Source: Prolixibacter sp. NT017
Lineage (GTDB): Bacteria; Bacteroidota; Bacteroidia; Bacteroidales; Prolixibacteraceae
Length of the DNA stretch: 64,000 nucleotides
Reading direction: 5' to 3'
Assembly: GCF_009617875.1 (NCBI RefSeq)
Contig: NZ_BLAV01000001.1
Location: 682,001 to 746,000 of the forward strand
In this document: piece by piece, positions 15,118 to 24,725 of the stretch
How positions within the stretch are numbered: the stretch's first letter is position 1
How the letters are laid out: each line of letters starts with the position of its first letter
Made by a program: the position numbers and the translations under genes
Notes under the pieces: generated by a model
What the model saw: only the letters and a program-made list of their open reading frames with translations
What the model was told of the DNA's origin: nothing
The model's database searches: none

Positions 15118-18100
15118 ATGAAAAAATGTAATCTGAGTTCTGTTCCGGATGGAAATTGGACAAGGAAGCTCCTGACCATGCTCCTTCTGTTTGTTTTTAT
15201 GGCAGGATCAGCCTTTGCGCAAACAAAGACCTTAAGCGGTACAGTAACCGGTGAGGACGGAGTGCCTATTCCGGGTGTAACCGTCATGGTGAAAGGTACA
15301 TCTGTTGGTACAGTTACCGACCTTAATGGTGAGTATACCCTGACCGGTGTTCCTGCAGATGCTGAAACATTAGTGGTTTCGTACATTGGTATGAAAACGC
15401 AGGAAATTGAGATAGGGGATCAGACCAATATTAGTGCCACCTTGGCTCCTGACGTTGTGGGAGTAGATGAAGTGGTGGTTGTGGGTTATGGTACCCAACA
15501 GAAAAAATCGTTGACCGGTTCCGTAGCTTCTGTTTCGGAGGATGAGCTTCGTGCTGTTCCTGCTGCGAACGCTGCCTCTCGTCTGCAGGGACGTGTTGCC
15601 GGTGTAACCATTACCAACGACAACTCTCCTGGTGGTGACGCTACGGTTCGTATCCGTGGTTATGGTACCATTAATAACAACAACCCTTTGTTCGTGATTG
15701 ACGGAGTGCCGACAACCGGTGGATTGAGCCGTATTAACCCGAACGATATTGAGTCGATGACCGTATTGAAAGATGCTTCTTCGGCAGCTATTTACGGGGT
15801 GCGTGCTGCAAACGGTGTTGTTATTATCACTACTAAACGTGGTAAAGCCGGTAAACCGAAAGTAAGCTTCGACGCCCGTTATGGTGTTCAGCGTACGACC
15901 AATAAACTTGACCTGTTGAATACCAAGGAATATGGTGATTTGGTTTGGATGGTAGCTGCCAATGACAGTTATCTGACGGGAGCGACCGTTGTACCTAATC
16001 ACCCACAGTACGGAACCGGAGCTTCTCCGCAGATTCCGGATTATATCATCCCTACCTTTGCGTTTGAAGGTGAGCCGATGACTGACCCTTCTACCTACAA
16101 CAATGATGATACCAAAGGGCCGCTGAACCTGATTACCCGCGCCAACAAGCAGGGTACTGATTGGTATGACGAGATTTTTGATCCGGCACCCATTCAGGAA
16201 TATAACGTTAATATTTCCGGTGGAACCGAAAAAGGTACCTATGCCGTAAGTATGGGATACCTGAACCAGGAAGGTGTTGTGATACATACTGGTTTTGAGC
16301 GTTATTCGATGCGTTCGAATATGGATGCTCAGCTGACCGATTGGTTGAAGATGGGACAGAGCCTGGGAGTTACCTACACCAAACGTCAAGGTTCGTACGG
16401 AACCAACAACGATGAAGGTAACGCTGTATCACAGGCTTATCGTATGCAGCCTATTGTTCCGGTTTACGATATTATGGGCAATTTCGCCGGTACCAAAGCA
16501 AACGGAACCGGTAACGGAGCCAACCCGGTTGCGAACCTGACCCGTGATAAAGATGACTGGGGCACCGATTTGCGCGTTCTGGCCAATGGCTATGCGGAAA
16601 TTAAGCCGATGAAAGATTTGACTTTCAAAACGCTGTTTGGGATCGATTTGAACAATGGCCGTAGCAAGGATTATACCATTCGTAACATCGAATTCGCCGA
16701 AGCGATTGCCACCAACAGCCTTTCCGAATATCATGGTTATACTTTGCAGTGGAACTGGGCGAACACGCTGAACTATAATAAGACCATAAACAATACGCAT
16801 TACATTAATGTATTGTTGGGTTCTGAAGCTGTTTCCAATAAATATGAAGAGTTCACAGCCGGACGTAGCAAGTTCTTCTCGGACGATGTTGATTACCGCT
16901 ATCTGAATGCCGGTGAGATCAACCAGGTGAATACCGGTTATGCTACTGACTGGAAAACGTTCTCCTATTTTGGTCGTTTGAACTATGACTACATGCACAA
17001 ATACCTGCTGGAAGCTGTTGTTCGCCGTGATGCATCTTCCCGATTCGGAGCTGCTAACCGTTGGGGTACTTTCCCTGCATTCTCAGTCGGATGGCGTATT
17101 TCAGAAGAAAGCTTTATGGGCGACGTCCCGTGGCTGGATGACCTGAAACTGCGTGCCGGTTGGGGACAAAACGGTAACGACCAGATTGGTAACTATGATA
17201 CTTATGCCATTTATAGTGCTACCAGTTGGATGTCGTTCTATTCCGTTTCCGGAGACAATACATCTTCATCAGCCGGTTTTAACAATACTTCGCTGGCTAA
17301 CCCGGATGTAAAATGGGAAACCACTACTACTACAGACATTGGGTTGGATATGACCATTCTGGATAACCGGTTGGAACTTAATTTTGACTGGTATGACAAG
17401 AAAACAACCGATATGCTTTATCCGGTACAGTTACCTGCTACCTATGGTAATGCAACCCGTCCATCAGTGAATATCGGTGACATGAAGAACACCGGTTATG
17501 ATATCATGCTGACTTACCACGGAAAAGTAGGTAAGGATTTCATCTATAACGTAAGGGCTAATGCATCGCATTACAAGAATGAAGTCATTAAGTTGAATGA
17601 TAATTCGGCTGAGGTTCTTTGGGGAGCCAACCTGCGCCAACGTACTTATACCCGTTCAGAAGCCGGACATCCGATTTCTTCCTTCTACGGTTATGAGGTT
17701 GTTGGTATTTTTAACAGTTGGGATGAGGCGAATTCATGGCCAGCCTTCGGTGATTACAACAAACCTGGTCGCTTCAAATACAAGGATCAGAATGGTGACG
17801 GTGTAATTGATGCTGACAATGACCGTACTTATATTGGTAGTCCTCACCCGGACCTGACTTATGGTTTGAACATCGATATGACCTATAAGAACTTTGACAT
17901 GACCATGTTCTTCCAGGGATCACTTGGAAACGATGTTATCAACTATGTGAACCGCTGGATTGATTTCAACAACTTTGCCGGTAACCGAAGCAAAAAGCGT
18001 CTGTACGAATCGTGGACAGTTGAACGGTATGCCAACGGCGAAAAAATCTCATTGCCGATTGCTGAATCGAACGATGAGACCAGTCAGGACCCGAACAGTT

Positions 18101-18363
18101 TCTTTGTTGAAGACGGTTCTTATTTCCGGATGAAGGATTTCCAGTTGGGTTATACCCTGCCTGCACGTCTGTCTAACCGTTGGGGAATCGATCGCCTGCG
18201 TGTTTACTTCCAGGCTACTAACCTGTTTACGATTACTGATTACAGTGGACTGGATCCGGAAATTCGCGATACTGCGGGTAATGCGGACCAACGTCTGGGG
18301 GTAGACGAAGGTGTTTATCCGACAGCACAAACCTTCATGTTTGGTGTGAATCTGAACTTGTAA
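15118..18363 (+). CDS. SusC/RagA-family TonB-dependent outer-membrane transporter
   Basis: 1081 residues from ATG 15118; 27 upstream codons in the open frame lack family similarity and the signal peptide (LLTMLLLFVFMAGSAFAQ) follows this start. A carboxypeptidase-like domain comes first (SGTVTGEDGVPIPGVTVMVK). The TonB box region follows, with DEVVVVGYGTQQKKSLTGSV, then the plug (LQGRVAGVTI, VRIRGYGTINNNNPLFVIDG) and the long beta barrel ending in FGVNLNL. It imports an oligomeric nutrient across the outer membrane with the SusD protein 28 bases downstream. The substrate is unknown: no glycosidase or peptidase gene is in the transcript. Confidence 0.93.
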   Translation: MKKCNLSSVPDGNWTRKLLTMLLLFVFMAGSAFAQTKTLSGTVTGEDGVPIPGVTVMVKGTSVGTVTDLNGEYTLTGVPADAETLVVSYIGMKTQEIEIGDQTNISATLAPDVVGVDEVVVVGYGTQQKKSLTGSVASVSEDELRAVPAANAASRLQGRVAGVTITNDNSPGGDATVRIRGYGTINNNNPLFVIDGVPTTGGLSRINPNDIESMTVLKDASSAAIYGVRAANGVVIITTKRGKAGKPKVSFDARYGVQRTTNKLDLLNTKEYGDLVWMVAANDSYLTGATVVPNHPQYGTGASPQIPDYIIPTFAFEGEPMTDPSTYNNDDTKGPLNLITRANKQGTDWYDEIFDPAPIQEYNVNISGGTEKGTYAVSMGYLNQEGVVIHTGFERYSMRSNMDAQLTDWLKMGQSLGVTYTKRQGSYGTNNDEGNAVSQAYRMQPIVPVYDIMGNFAGTKANGTGNGANPVANLTRDKDDWGTDLRVLANGYAEIKPMKDLTFKTLFGIDLNNGRSKDYTIRNIEFAEAIATNSLSEYHGYTLQWNWANTLNYNKTINNTHYINVLLGSEAVSNKYEEFTAGRSKFFSDDVDYRYLNAGEINQVNTGYATDWKTFSYFGRLNYDYMHKYLLEAVVRRDASSRFGAANRWGTFPAFSVGWRISEESFMGDVPWLDDLKLRAGWGQNGNDQIGNYDTYAIYSATSWMSFYSVSGDNTSSSAGFNNTSLANPDVKWETTTTTDIGLDMTILDNRLELNFDWYDKKTTDMLYPVQLPATYGNATRPSVNIGDMKNTGYDIMLTYHGKVGKDFIYNVRANASHYKNEVIKLNDNSAEVLWGANLRQRTYTRSEAGHPISSFYGYEVVGIFNSWDEANSWPAFGDYNKPGRFKYKDQNGDGVIDADNDRTYIGSPHPDLTYGLNIDMTYKNFDMTMFFQGSLGNDVINYVNRWIDFNNFAGNRSKKRLYESWTVERYANGEKISLPIAESNDETSQDPNSFFVEDGSYFRMKDFQLGYTLPARLSNRWGIDRLRVYFQATNLFTITDYSGLDPEIRDTAGNADQRLGVDEGVYPTAQTFMFGVNLNL

Positions 18364-18391
18364 TTAAAAGGAACTTAAAAAGAAATTCATT

Positions 18392-20113
18392 ATGAAAAAG
18401 ATAATTTTCCTAACCTTATTGGCTGTTGTCGGAACATTTTATTCCTGCTCCGACAGCTGGTTTGAATTAAAACCAAAAGGTGCCGCATCAATTTCCCAGT
18501 TCTATAATGAGAAGGGATTGAATGCTCTGTTGATTGGAGCGTATGCTGCGCTTGACGGTGAAGGTACCGATGCCGGATGGGCTGGTACCTACGCCTGGGC
18601 CGGTTCCGTATCGAACTGGGTGTGGGGATCGGTCGCTTCTGACGATGCTTATAAAGGATCGGAAGCTGGTGACCAGTCGACTATCAATCCGATTGAGCGT
18701 TTTGAAGTTACTTCAACTAACGGTTATGTATCGGACAAATGGCATGCATTGTATGATGGTATCTCACGCTGTAATGATGTGTTGAGAGCGATTGCCGCAA
18801 CTCCGGATGATGTTGTATCGGCGGATAAGAAAGCGTGGTTTGCGGGTCAGGCTCGTTTCCTGCGTGCGCACTTCTATTTCGATATGACCCGTACTTACAA
18901 AAAAGTGCCTTATATCGATGAGAATACAGAGGCACCCGAAGCTGTTCCGAATGATCACATGTTGTGGCCGGAAATCGAAGCGGACTTCCAATTCGCAGTA
19001 CAAAACCTCAACGAATCAGAATCTAATGTTGGTTACGCTACCAAATGGGCCGCAGAGACCGCTTTAGCCAGAGTATACATGTTCGAAGAAAAGTACAGCG
19101 AAGCCAAGCCGTTGTTGGATGATGTTATTAATAATGGTCCGTTTGTTTTGATGGATGATTTTCAGCAGAACTACCTGATTGCCTATAATAACAACAAAGA
19201 ATCGATTTTTGAGGTGCAGTATTCAGTGAATGATGGTGCTCCTGAATCGTTCAACGGAGGTTATGGTGACGCACTGAACTTCCCGTATGCACCGGATATT
19301 GGTGTATGTTGCGGATTCCACCAGCCTTCTCAAAACCTGGTGAATGCGTACAAGGTAGATGCGAATGGTCTTCCATTATTCGATACCTTCAATAATTCAG
19401 ATATTCCAAGTCTGGATGCTTCAGGAGATGTTATCTTAACTAATACGTATACTGATCCGGTTGACCCGCGTTTGGATTTTACCGTTGGGCGTCCTGGTAT
19501 TCCTTATCTTGACTGGGGTGTTCAGGGAAATAAAACCTGGGTTCGTGACGTTGGTAACGGTGGTCCTTATTTGTATAAGAAAAACATGTTCCTGAAATCG
19601 GAAAGAGGAACGTTGTCAACTACTTCCGGTTGGGCAACCGGTGTTAATGCAAACAACTATCGCATGTATCGTTTGGCTCACGTTATTCTGTGGCGTGCTG
19701 AAGTAGCTGCCCAGGAAAACGATTTGGGTACAGCGATGAATCTGGTCAACCAGATTCGTAATCGTGCGAAGAATAGTTCTGTTGTCAAATTTGATGATGG
19801 TACACCTGCTGCCAACTATGATGTTGAGCCGTATACGTCATTCCCCAATCAGGCATACGCTTTGCGCGCCGTGCAGTGGGAAATGCGTCTCGAGTTTGCG
19901 ATGGAAGGTATGCGTTTCTTCGACCTGGTACGTTGGGGCATAGCTGCTGATGTGATGAACGCATATCTGGCTGAAGAATCTACCAAGCGAACTCACCTTT
20001 CCGGTACCAGTTTTACGGCCGGTAAGAACGAGTATTTCCCGATTCCGCAAACACAGATTGACCTTTCTGTGGCTGACGGACAAAGTGTTTTAACTCAAAA
20101 TCCCGGATATTAA
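18392..20113 (+). CDS. SusD/RagB-family nutrient-binding lipoprotein
   Basis: 573 residues. The lipoprotein signal MKKIIFLTLLAVVGTFYSCS has its lipobox cysteine at 19. SusD features follow: DSWFELKPKG at the mature start, the TPR-like helical core (FLRAHFYFDMTRTYKKVPYI; ALARVYMFEEKYSEAKPLLD) and the C-terminal LRAVQWEMRLEFAMEGMRFF then DLVRWG, the family signature. It forms the lid of the SusC barrel at the cell surface. It lies 28 bases after susC and 12 before the next lipoprotein, one transcript. Confidence 0.93.
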   Translation: MKKIIFLTLLAVVGTFYSCSDSWFELKPKGAASISQFYNEKGLNALLIGAYAALDGEGTDAGWAGTYAWAGSVSNWVWGSVASDDAYKGSEAGDQSTINPIERFEVTSTNGYVSDKWHALYDGISRCNDVLRAIAATPDDVVSADKKAWFAGQARFLRAHFYFDMTRTYKKVPYIDENTEAPEAVPNDHMLWPEIEADFQFAVQNLNESESNVGYATKWAAETALARVYMFEEKYSEAKPLLDDVINNGPFVLMDDFQQNYLIAYNNNKESIFEVQYSVNDGAPESFNGGYGDALNFPYAPDIGVCCGFHQPSQNLVNAYKVDANGLPLFDTFNNSDIPSLDASGDVILTNTYTDPVDPRLDFTVGRPGIPYLDWGVQGNKTWVRDVGNGGPYLYKKNMFLKSERGTLSTTSGWATGVNANNYRMYRLAHVILWRAEVAAQENDLGTAMNLVNQIRNRAKNSSVVKFDDGTPAANYDVEPYTSFPNQAYALRAVQWEMRLEFAMEGMRFFDLVRWGIAADVMNAYLAEESTKRTHLSGTSFTAGKNEYFPIPQTQIDLSVADGQSVLTQNPGY

Positions 20114-20125
20114 TAAAATTGAATC

Positions 20126-21184
20126 ATGATGAAGAAAATATTTCTTTTGTTACCAGTTCTTGCCCTGTTCTTTGCTTCATGCGAAGAAGATAATAACTGG
20201 GAATATAATCCAAATCGTACAGACATTATTGTCCAGAATACGAATGTTTATCTTCTGGATCCAGGAGCCTCAGCTAGTATTGAGGCAGATGCGACCGCTA
20301 CAGAAGTAAATACAAATGTTGGTGTGACTGTTTCTTTATCTAGTGGAAAAGGAACTTTTACTGCGACAAAATCTCAGCTCGGAATTTCATCTGTAGATGA
20401 TACTAAACAGGTTGAGTTTACAGCGACAATCAATGGTTATGTTTCATATGCGTATGCAATTTTCACTATGATGGATCCGCTGTCTGTATCTGAGCCTGGT
20501 GCAGTAATTCTAAACTCTGTGAATGATACCATTACCTACGAAATAGATGCGGCTTCGACTACTCCTGATGCAATTACTGTTATGCAAAAAATAAACAGTG
20601 GTTCAGCGGTTGAGGTATCCAAAACCGGTGGCTGGGATGTGAGTAGTGATGATATTGTTTTTAGTGGTGATGAGTTTGCCGAGGGAGATACGGTGACTTA
20701 CAGCGTAACTGCTACTAATGCAAATGGTTCGGTAAGTCATTCTGTTTCGTTTGTGGTTGGTAAGTACACTTTCCCCGCCTCTGACAATTTCACGCTCAGC
20801 CAGGATACTATGGCTTATGATTTTGTTGATGGTGCGTTTGTGAAAGTCTCGAATGTTGATTCTAGTGATATTGCAAGGGTTGTTGTACCCGGACAATCTG
20901 TAGGATTTACGTCACTTGGAAGTGCGGAATTTGTCAAGACTACTGAGGCAGTTTATACCACAGCCGATGTAAACACGATTGAAGATGAGTTTAATTCCGG
21001 AGTTGCTGTCACTACAGTAAATGATGCTACGGTAGACGAATATTATATCTACAAAACAGTCAGAATCGTTGATACTAATACAATTACTTATTATGGTCTG
21101 TTGAAAATCACTGAGTTGCAAGGTGCTTTTGCTGGTCAGGAAGATCAGGTTGCTATTAGTTTCGAGCGAAAATATCTTGAATAG
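20126..21184 (+). CDS. Surface lipoprotein of the SusCD transcript (SusE/SGBP-like position)
   Basis: 352 residues. A start at the second Met (20129) is equally possible. The signal peptide ends FASCEED, giving a lipoprotein. The rest is beta-rich, Thr/Val/Ser-heavy, in about three Ig-like segments (VSLSSGKGTFTATKSQLGIS; VTYSVTATNANGSVSHSVSF), with no enzyme motif. Its position as the third gene after SusC-SusD suggests a surface glycan- or ligand-binding protein. I do not recognise a specific family. Base composition is slightly more AT-rich than susC. A terminator follows 23 bases after the stop. Confidence 0.6.
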   Translation: MMKKIFLLLPVLALFFASCEEDNNWEYNPNRTDIIVQNTNVYLLDPGASASIEADATATEVNTNVGVTVSLSSGKGTFTATKSQLGISSVDDTKQVEFTATINGYVSYAYAIFTMMDPLSVSEPGAVILNSVNDTITYEIDAASTTPDAITVMQKINSGSAVEVSKTGGWDVSSDDIVFSGDEFAEGDTVTYSVTATNANGSVSHSVSFVVGKYTFPASDNFTLSQDTMAYDFVDGAFVKVSNVDSSDIARVVVPGQSVGFTSLGSAEFVKTTEAVYTTADVNTIEDEFNSGVAVTTVNDATVDEYYIYKTVRIVDTNTITYYGLLKITELQGAFAGQEDQVAISFERKYLE

Positions 21185-21206
21185 TTAACTAGTTCGTAAA
21201 TAAATA

Positions 21207-21238
21207 AAATGAGGGAGACCATTTGGTTTCCCTCATTT
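21207..21238 (+). terminator. Rho-independent terminator of the SusCD transcript
   Basis: AAATGAGGGAGACC and GGTTTCCCTCATTT form a 14-bp stem with one mismatch and a 4-base loop, followed by CATTTTCTCTTTATTTTA. It lies just after the third gene. Confidence 0.85.
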
Positions 21239-21321
21239 CATTTTCTCTTTATTTTATTACTGAGATATTGTTTACAGACAGAGGAGTAGACGAATAATTT
21301 CCTTCTCGTTTATTCAATTGA

Positions 21322-22092
21322 TTAAATGTCCAAATAATAAACGAACCCAATGGTAGCATTCAGAGTAGAAAGCGTGTAGTGATTACTTTCCTCGCTTAGG
21401 ATGGCTCTGGTAAGATTGGTGCCGGTTCCTTTATCTACTTCTTTTTCTTCGCGGGAAATTTTAGCAGACGATTGAAAGTAGCTCAGGCCAACCTGTAAAT
21501 TTGTTCGTGGAGAGACGGCGAAGCGCAGAGCTGTTCCTGCTTTCCAGGCAAATGCCAGGTTATTCCGGTTGGTGGCATGATTGATATAAAACCAGTTATT
21601 ATTCGGATTGTCATAAGTAAGCTGCTGGTTGGGCACCAAATTGACATTTACGCCTCCCAGCGCCTGAAAATCCCAACTGAAGGTGTTGAAATTGATACTG
21701 TATCTCGGCCCTACCAAAATACTTCCCCAAAGCCATGAGTTGGAATTTAGTTTTAGGTAATCCCGCTCAGCTGCGGTGATGTCGTAGTTCTGTTTGAACA
21801 TGTTTTCCAGCCTGGTGCCAACGCCATCCCGGTTGACCGGATTGTTGCCGAAATTGAGCATTCCGGTGAGCGACAGATTATCCTGGAGTGCGTAGTTCGA
21901 CTCAAGCGTCATGTTGAAACCTTTTTCGGCATGACCGGCTTTCACATTGTCCGGATTATTGTTTTTGAAGGCATTCACTGGCCAGGCGCCACCCATTGAC
22001 AACGCAAACGACCAGTTTTCGGATTGCGCTGAAGCATTGACGGTGAATAACAGAAGCAATGAAAGGACAGATATGTATTTCATATAATTCAT
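21322..22092 (-). CDS. Outer-membrane beta-barrel protein
   Basis: 256 residues. The signal peptide is MKYISVLSLLLLFTVNASAQ if the start is the second Met (22083); the first Met adds three residues. The mature part has alternating amphipathic strands, GAWPVNAFKNNN near the N-terminus, VGPRYSINF and QVGLSYFQSS, and ends in FVYYLDI with a terminal aromatic-hydrophobic strand, as in 8-10-stranded outer-membrane barrels. No specific family is recognised. It is transcribed convergently with the SusCD genes and stands alone. Confidence 0.65.
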   Translation of the reverse strand: MNYMKYISVLSLLLLFTVNASAQSENWSFALSMGGAWPVNAFKNNNPDNVKAGHAEKGFNMTLESNYALQDNLSLTGMLNFGNNPVNRDGVGTRLENMFKQNYDITAAERDYLKLNSNSWLWGSILVGPRYSINFNTFSWDFQALGGVNVNLVPNQQLTYDNPNNNWFYINHATNRNNLAFAWKAGTALRFAVSPRTNLQVGLSYFQSSAKISREEKEVDKGTGTNLTRAILSEESNHYTLSTLNATIGFVYYLDI

Positions 22093-22459
22093 TTTTAAGT
22101 AAAATCAAACAGGTTCCTTAAGCCAAAGTATATTTTTTATTCGTATTAATCAGGCGGAATCCGGAATTTCTTCCCGCCGTTGCGATCTATCTACTTGACG
22201 GGAAAAGACGCAATAACGTTTCGTTGTCAGTTGTTAAAACTGACAATTTCATGAAAATGATTTGACAACCAGTATCTTTTCTTGTAGACTCTACGGATAT
22301 TTCTTTCGCGAAAAGCAATTATCGCAGAATAATTATGAAAGCTACCCGATTCTGGTAAAGATATGCTCCCGGATTTTTTTAAATTTACGCCTGATTCCGC
22401 TCCGGCAGTAACAAATTGTTACCTCATCCGGACCCATCCTGAAATATAAAACGCTTTTT
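22093..22459. other. Divergent intergenic region, 367 bases
   Basis: It lies between the outer-membrane barrel gene (minus) and the SpmA/B-like gene (plus) and must hold both promoters. I see no RNA gene, no open frame of note and no perfect promoter match. Confidence 0.4.
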
Positions 22460-23692
22460 ATGGCATTGAATTACATTTGGATTTTCTTTTTTCTTACTGC
22501 ATTTGTTTTCGGTTTGGTCAAACTCATATTCTTTGGAGACACCTCGGTTTTTACCGATATGGTAGCATCCACCTTTGATATGGCCAAAACCGGATTCCAA
22601 ATTTCTCTTGGTTTAACCGGCGTTTTAACTCTATGGATGGGAATCATGCGGATAGGTGAAAAAGGGGGAGTAGTGAAGATTTTTTCCCGTCTTATCGGGC
22701 CTTTCTTCAATAAGCTGTTTCCCGATTTGGGGAAAGACCATCCGGCTTATGGTTCTATTATGATGAATCTGGCGGCGAATATGCTGGGACTGGACAATGC
22801 AGCTACTCCGATGGGATTGCAGGCCATGAAAGAGATGCAGGCGACCAATCCATCGAAGAAGACTGCCTCGAATCCGCAGATCATGTTCCTGGTATTGAAT
22901 ACGTCGGGGTTAACGCTCATTCCCATATCGGTGATGGTGTACCGGGCACAATTGGGAGCGGCCGATCCGGCGGATATTTTTATTCCCATATTACTGGCCA
23001 CATTTTTTTCTACGCTGGCCGGTGTTATCAGCGTTTCCATTTACCAGCGCATCAAACTTTACGATAAAGTGATTCTGGCTTATCTTGGCGGATTGACACT
23101 TTTGATTGTCGGTATGATTGCCTGGATGTCGACTCTGTCGAAAGACCAGGTGACACTTTACTCGCAGGTGGGGAGCAATGTGATTCTGTTTTCCACCATT
23201 ATCGCATTCATCACGTTGGGAGTCGTCAGGAAAATCAACGTGTATCAAACCTTCATCGAGGGGGCAAAGGACGGCTTTTCGACAGCGATTAAAATTATTC
23301 CGTACCTGGTGGCCATTCTGGTTGCTATTGGCGTGTTCCGGGCTTCAGGGGCGCTGGATTTTATAACGAGCGGGATTGCCTGGATATTTCATTCAATGGG
23401 AATTAACACCGACTTTGTGGATGCATTGCCCACCGCTTTGATGAAACCGTTGAGTGGTAGCGGCGCACGGGGCATGATGGTGGATGCGATGAAAAATTAC
23501 GGTCCCGATTCATTCGTCGGGCGGGTAGCGTCCACCGTGCAGGGAGCAACCGATACGACTTTTTATATTTTGGCTGTCTACTTTGGCTCGGTTGGTATCA
23601 AGAATACCAAGTATGCGGTAACCTGCGGATTGATTGCCGATTTTACAGGTATCGTCGCAGCGATCCTGATTTCCTATATGTTCTTCCATTAA
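22460..23692 (+). CDS. SpmA/SpmB-like fused membrane protein (nucleoside-recognition/Gate domains)
   Basis: 410 residues with about ten hydrophobic segments. The N-terminal half matches the spore-maturation protein A type (GIMRIGEKGGVVKIFSRLIG; MMNLAANMLGLDNAATPMGL, with LGLDNAATPMG characteristic). The C-terminal half matches type B (FIEGAKDGFSTAIKIIPYLV; PTALMKPLSGSGARGMMVDA). In Bacillus these two proteins act in spore core dehydration. Non-sporulating Bacteroidota carry them fused, with unknown transport function. It is monocistronic here, followed by a weak hairpin at 23696-23727. Confidence 0.88.
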   Translation: MALNYIWIFFFLTAFVFGLVKLIFFGDTSVFTDMVASTFDMAKTGFQISLGLTGVLTLWMGIMRIGEKGGVVKIFSRLIGPFFNKLFPDLGKDHPAYGSIMMNLAANMLGLDNAATPMGLQAMKEMQATNPSKKTASNPQIMFLVLNTSGLTLIPISVMVYRAQLGAADPADIFIPILLATFFSTLAGVISVSIYQRIKLYDKVILAYLGGLTLLIVGMIAWMSTLSKDQVTLYSQVGSNVILFSTIIAFITLGVVRKINVYQTFIEGAKDGFSTAIKIIPYLVAILVAIGVFRASGALDFITSGIAWIFHSMGINTDFVDALPTALMKPLSGSGARGMMVDAMKNYGPDSFVGRVASTVQGATDTTFYILAVYFGSVGIKNTKYAVTCGLIADFTGIVAAILISYMFFH

Positions 23693-23753
23693 AAAAGCAG
23701 GAAAGGGAAGTTACCCGCATTCCTGCTAATCTGTTCCTTTCCGGAAAATATTT

Positions 23754-24578
23754 TTATAGCTGATTAACGGCTTGTCTCAGGATGGTGAGCCTTTTCAGCA
23801 TGTTTTCCAGTTTGTCGAGGTGGAGCATATTGGCTCCGTCCGATTTGGCACTGGCCGGATCGGGATGTGTTTCTATGAACAAACCGTCCGTGCCCACCGC
23901 AATAGCTCCCCGGGCAATCGTTTCAATCAGCTCGGGCTTTCCTCCCGTAACTCCGGATGACTGGTTGGGTTGTTGCAGTGAATGTGTGATGTCCATCACA
24001 ACCGGGCACTCATTGGTTTCCTTCATTTCCGGTATGCCGCGATAATCCACTACCAAATCCTGGTACCCAAAGGTGCTTCCCCTTTCGGTGATGACCACAT
24101 TCGGGTTACCGGATTCTCTCACTTTATCTACCGCAAATTTCATGGCTTCGGCCGAAAGAAATTGTCCCTTTTTAATGTTGACGACTTTGCCGGTTTTGGC
24201 AGCTGCTACCAGGATGTCGGTTTGGCGGCAGAGGAATGCCGGTATCTGCAACATGTCGACATATTCGGCTGCCATAGCCGCTTCAGGTGCACTGTGGAAA
24301 TCGGTAACAGTGGGAACACCGAACGTTTCGTTCACTTTACGCAGAATTTTCAGCGCTTTTTCGTCGCCGATGCCGGTGAAGGAATCGAGGCGCGACCGAT
24401 TGGCTTTCCGGTAGGAGCCTTTGAAAATGTATGGGATTTTCAGGTCGTCGGTGATACGAACAATACGCTCTGCAATTTTCAGCGCCAGGGTTTCTTCTTC
24501 AATGGCGCAGGGGCCGGCCAGGAGGAAGAAATTGTCGCTCTCTTTGTGCCGGATATGGTCAATTCCGTTAAAAATCAT
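23754..24578 (-). CDS. kdsA: KdsA, 3-deoxy-8-phosphooctulonate (Kdo-8-P) synthase
   Basis: 274 residues, full length for the family. Motifs: FLLAGPCAIEEETLALKIAE near the N-terminus, FKGSYRKANRSRLDSFTGIG, the GSTFGYQDLVVDYR block and DITHSLQQPNQSSGVTGG, and near the end GTDGLFIETHPDPASAKSDG. It condenses phosphoenolpyruvate with arabinose 5-phosphate in the cytoplasm for the lipopolysaccharide inner core. The first histidine/cysteine positions that separate metal-dependent from independent forms cannot be judged safely by eye. Confidence 0.95.
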   Translation of the reverse strand: MIFNGIDHIRHKESDNFFLLAGPCAIEEETLALKIAERIVRITDDLKIPYIFKGSYRKANRSRLDSFTGIGDEKALKILRKVNETFGVPTVTDFHSAPEAAMAAEYVDMLQIPAFLCRQTDILVAAAKTGKVVNIKKGQFLSAEAMKFAVDKVRESGNPNVVITERGSTFGYQDLVVDYRGIPEMKETNECPVVMDITHSLQQPNQSSGVTGGKPELIETIARGAIAVGTDGLFIETHPDPASAKSDGANMLHLDKLENMLKRLTILRQAVNQL

Positions 24579-24725
24579 GGTAATGTACTTGTTCTTTCTT
24601 ATTCAAACTATCCCGATATCAAACATTTGTATGCCGTAAACGGGACTGCAATGGTAGTGAAAAACCCGTAAATTCTGACTGAATTTGATTTGTTTTCGTA
24701 ACCAAAAGAAATTCAGATTACTGAA

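Noticed and set aside
15370..16389. 339-codon open frame on minus
   Set aside because: Antisense shadow inside susC with no recognisable features.
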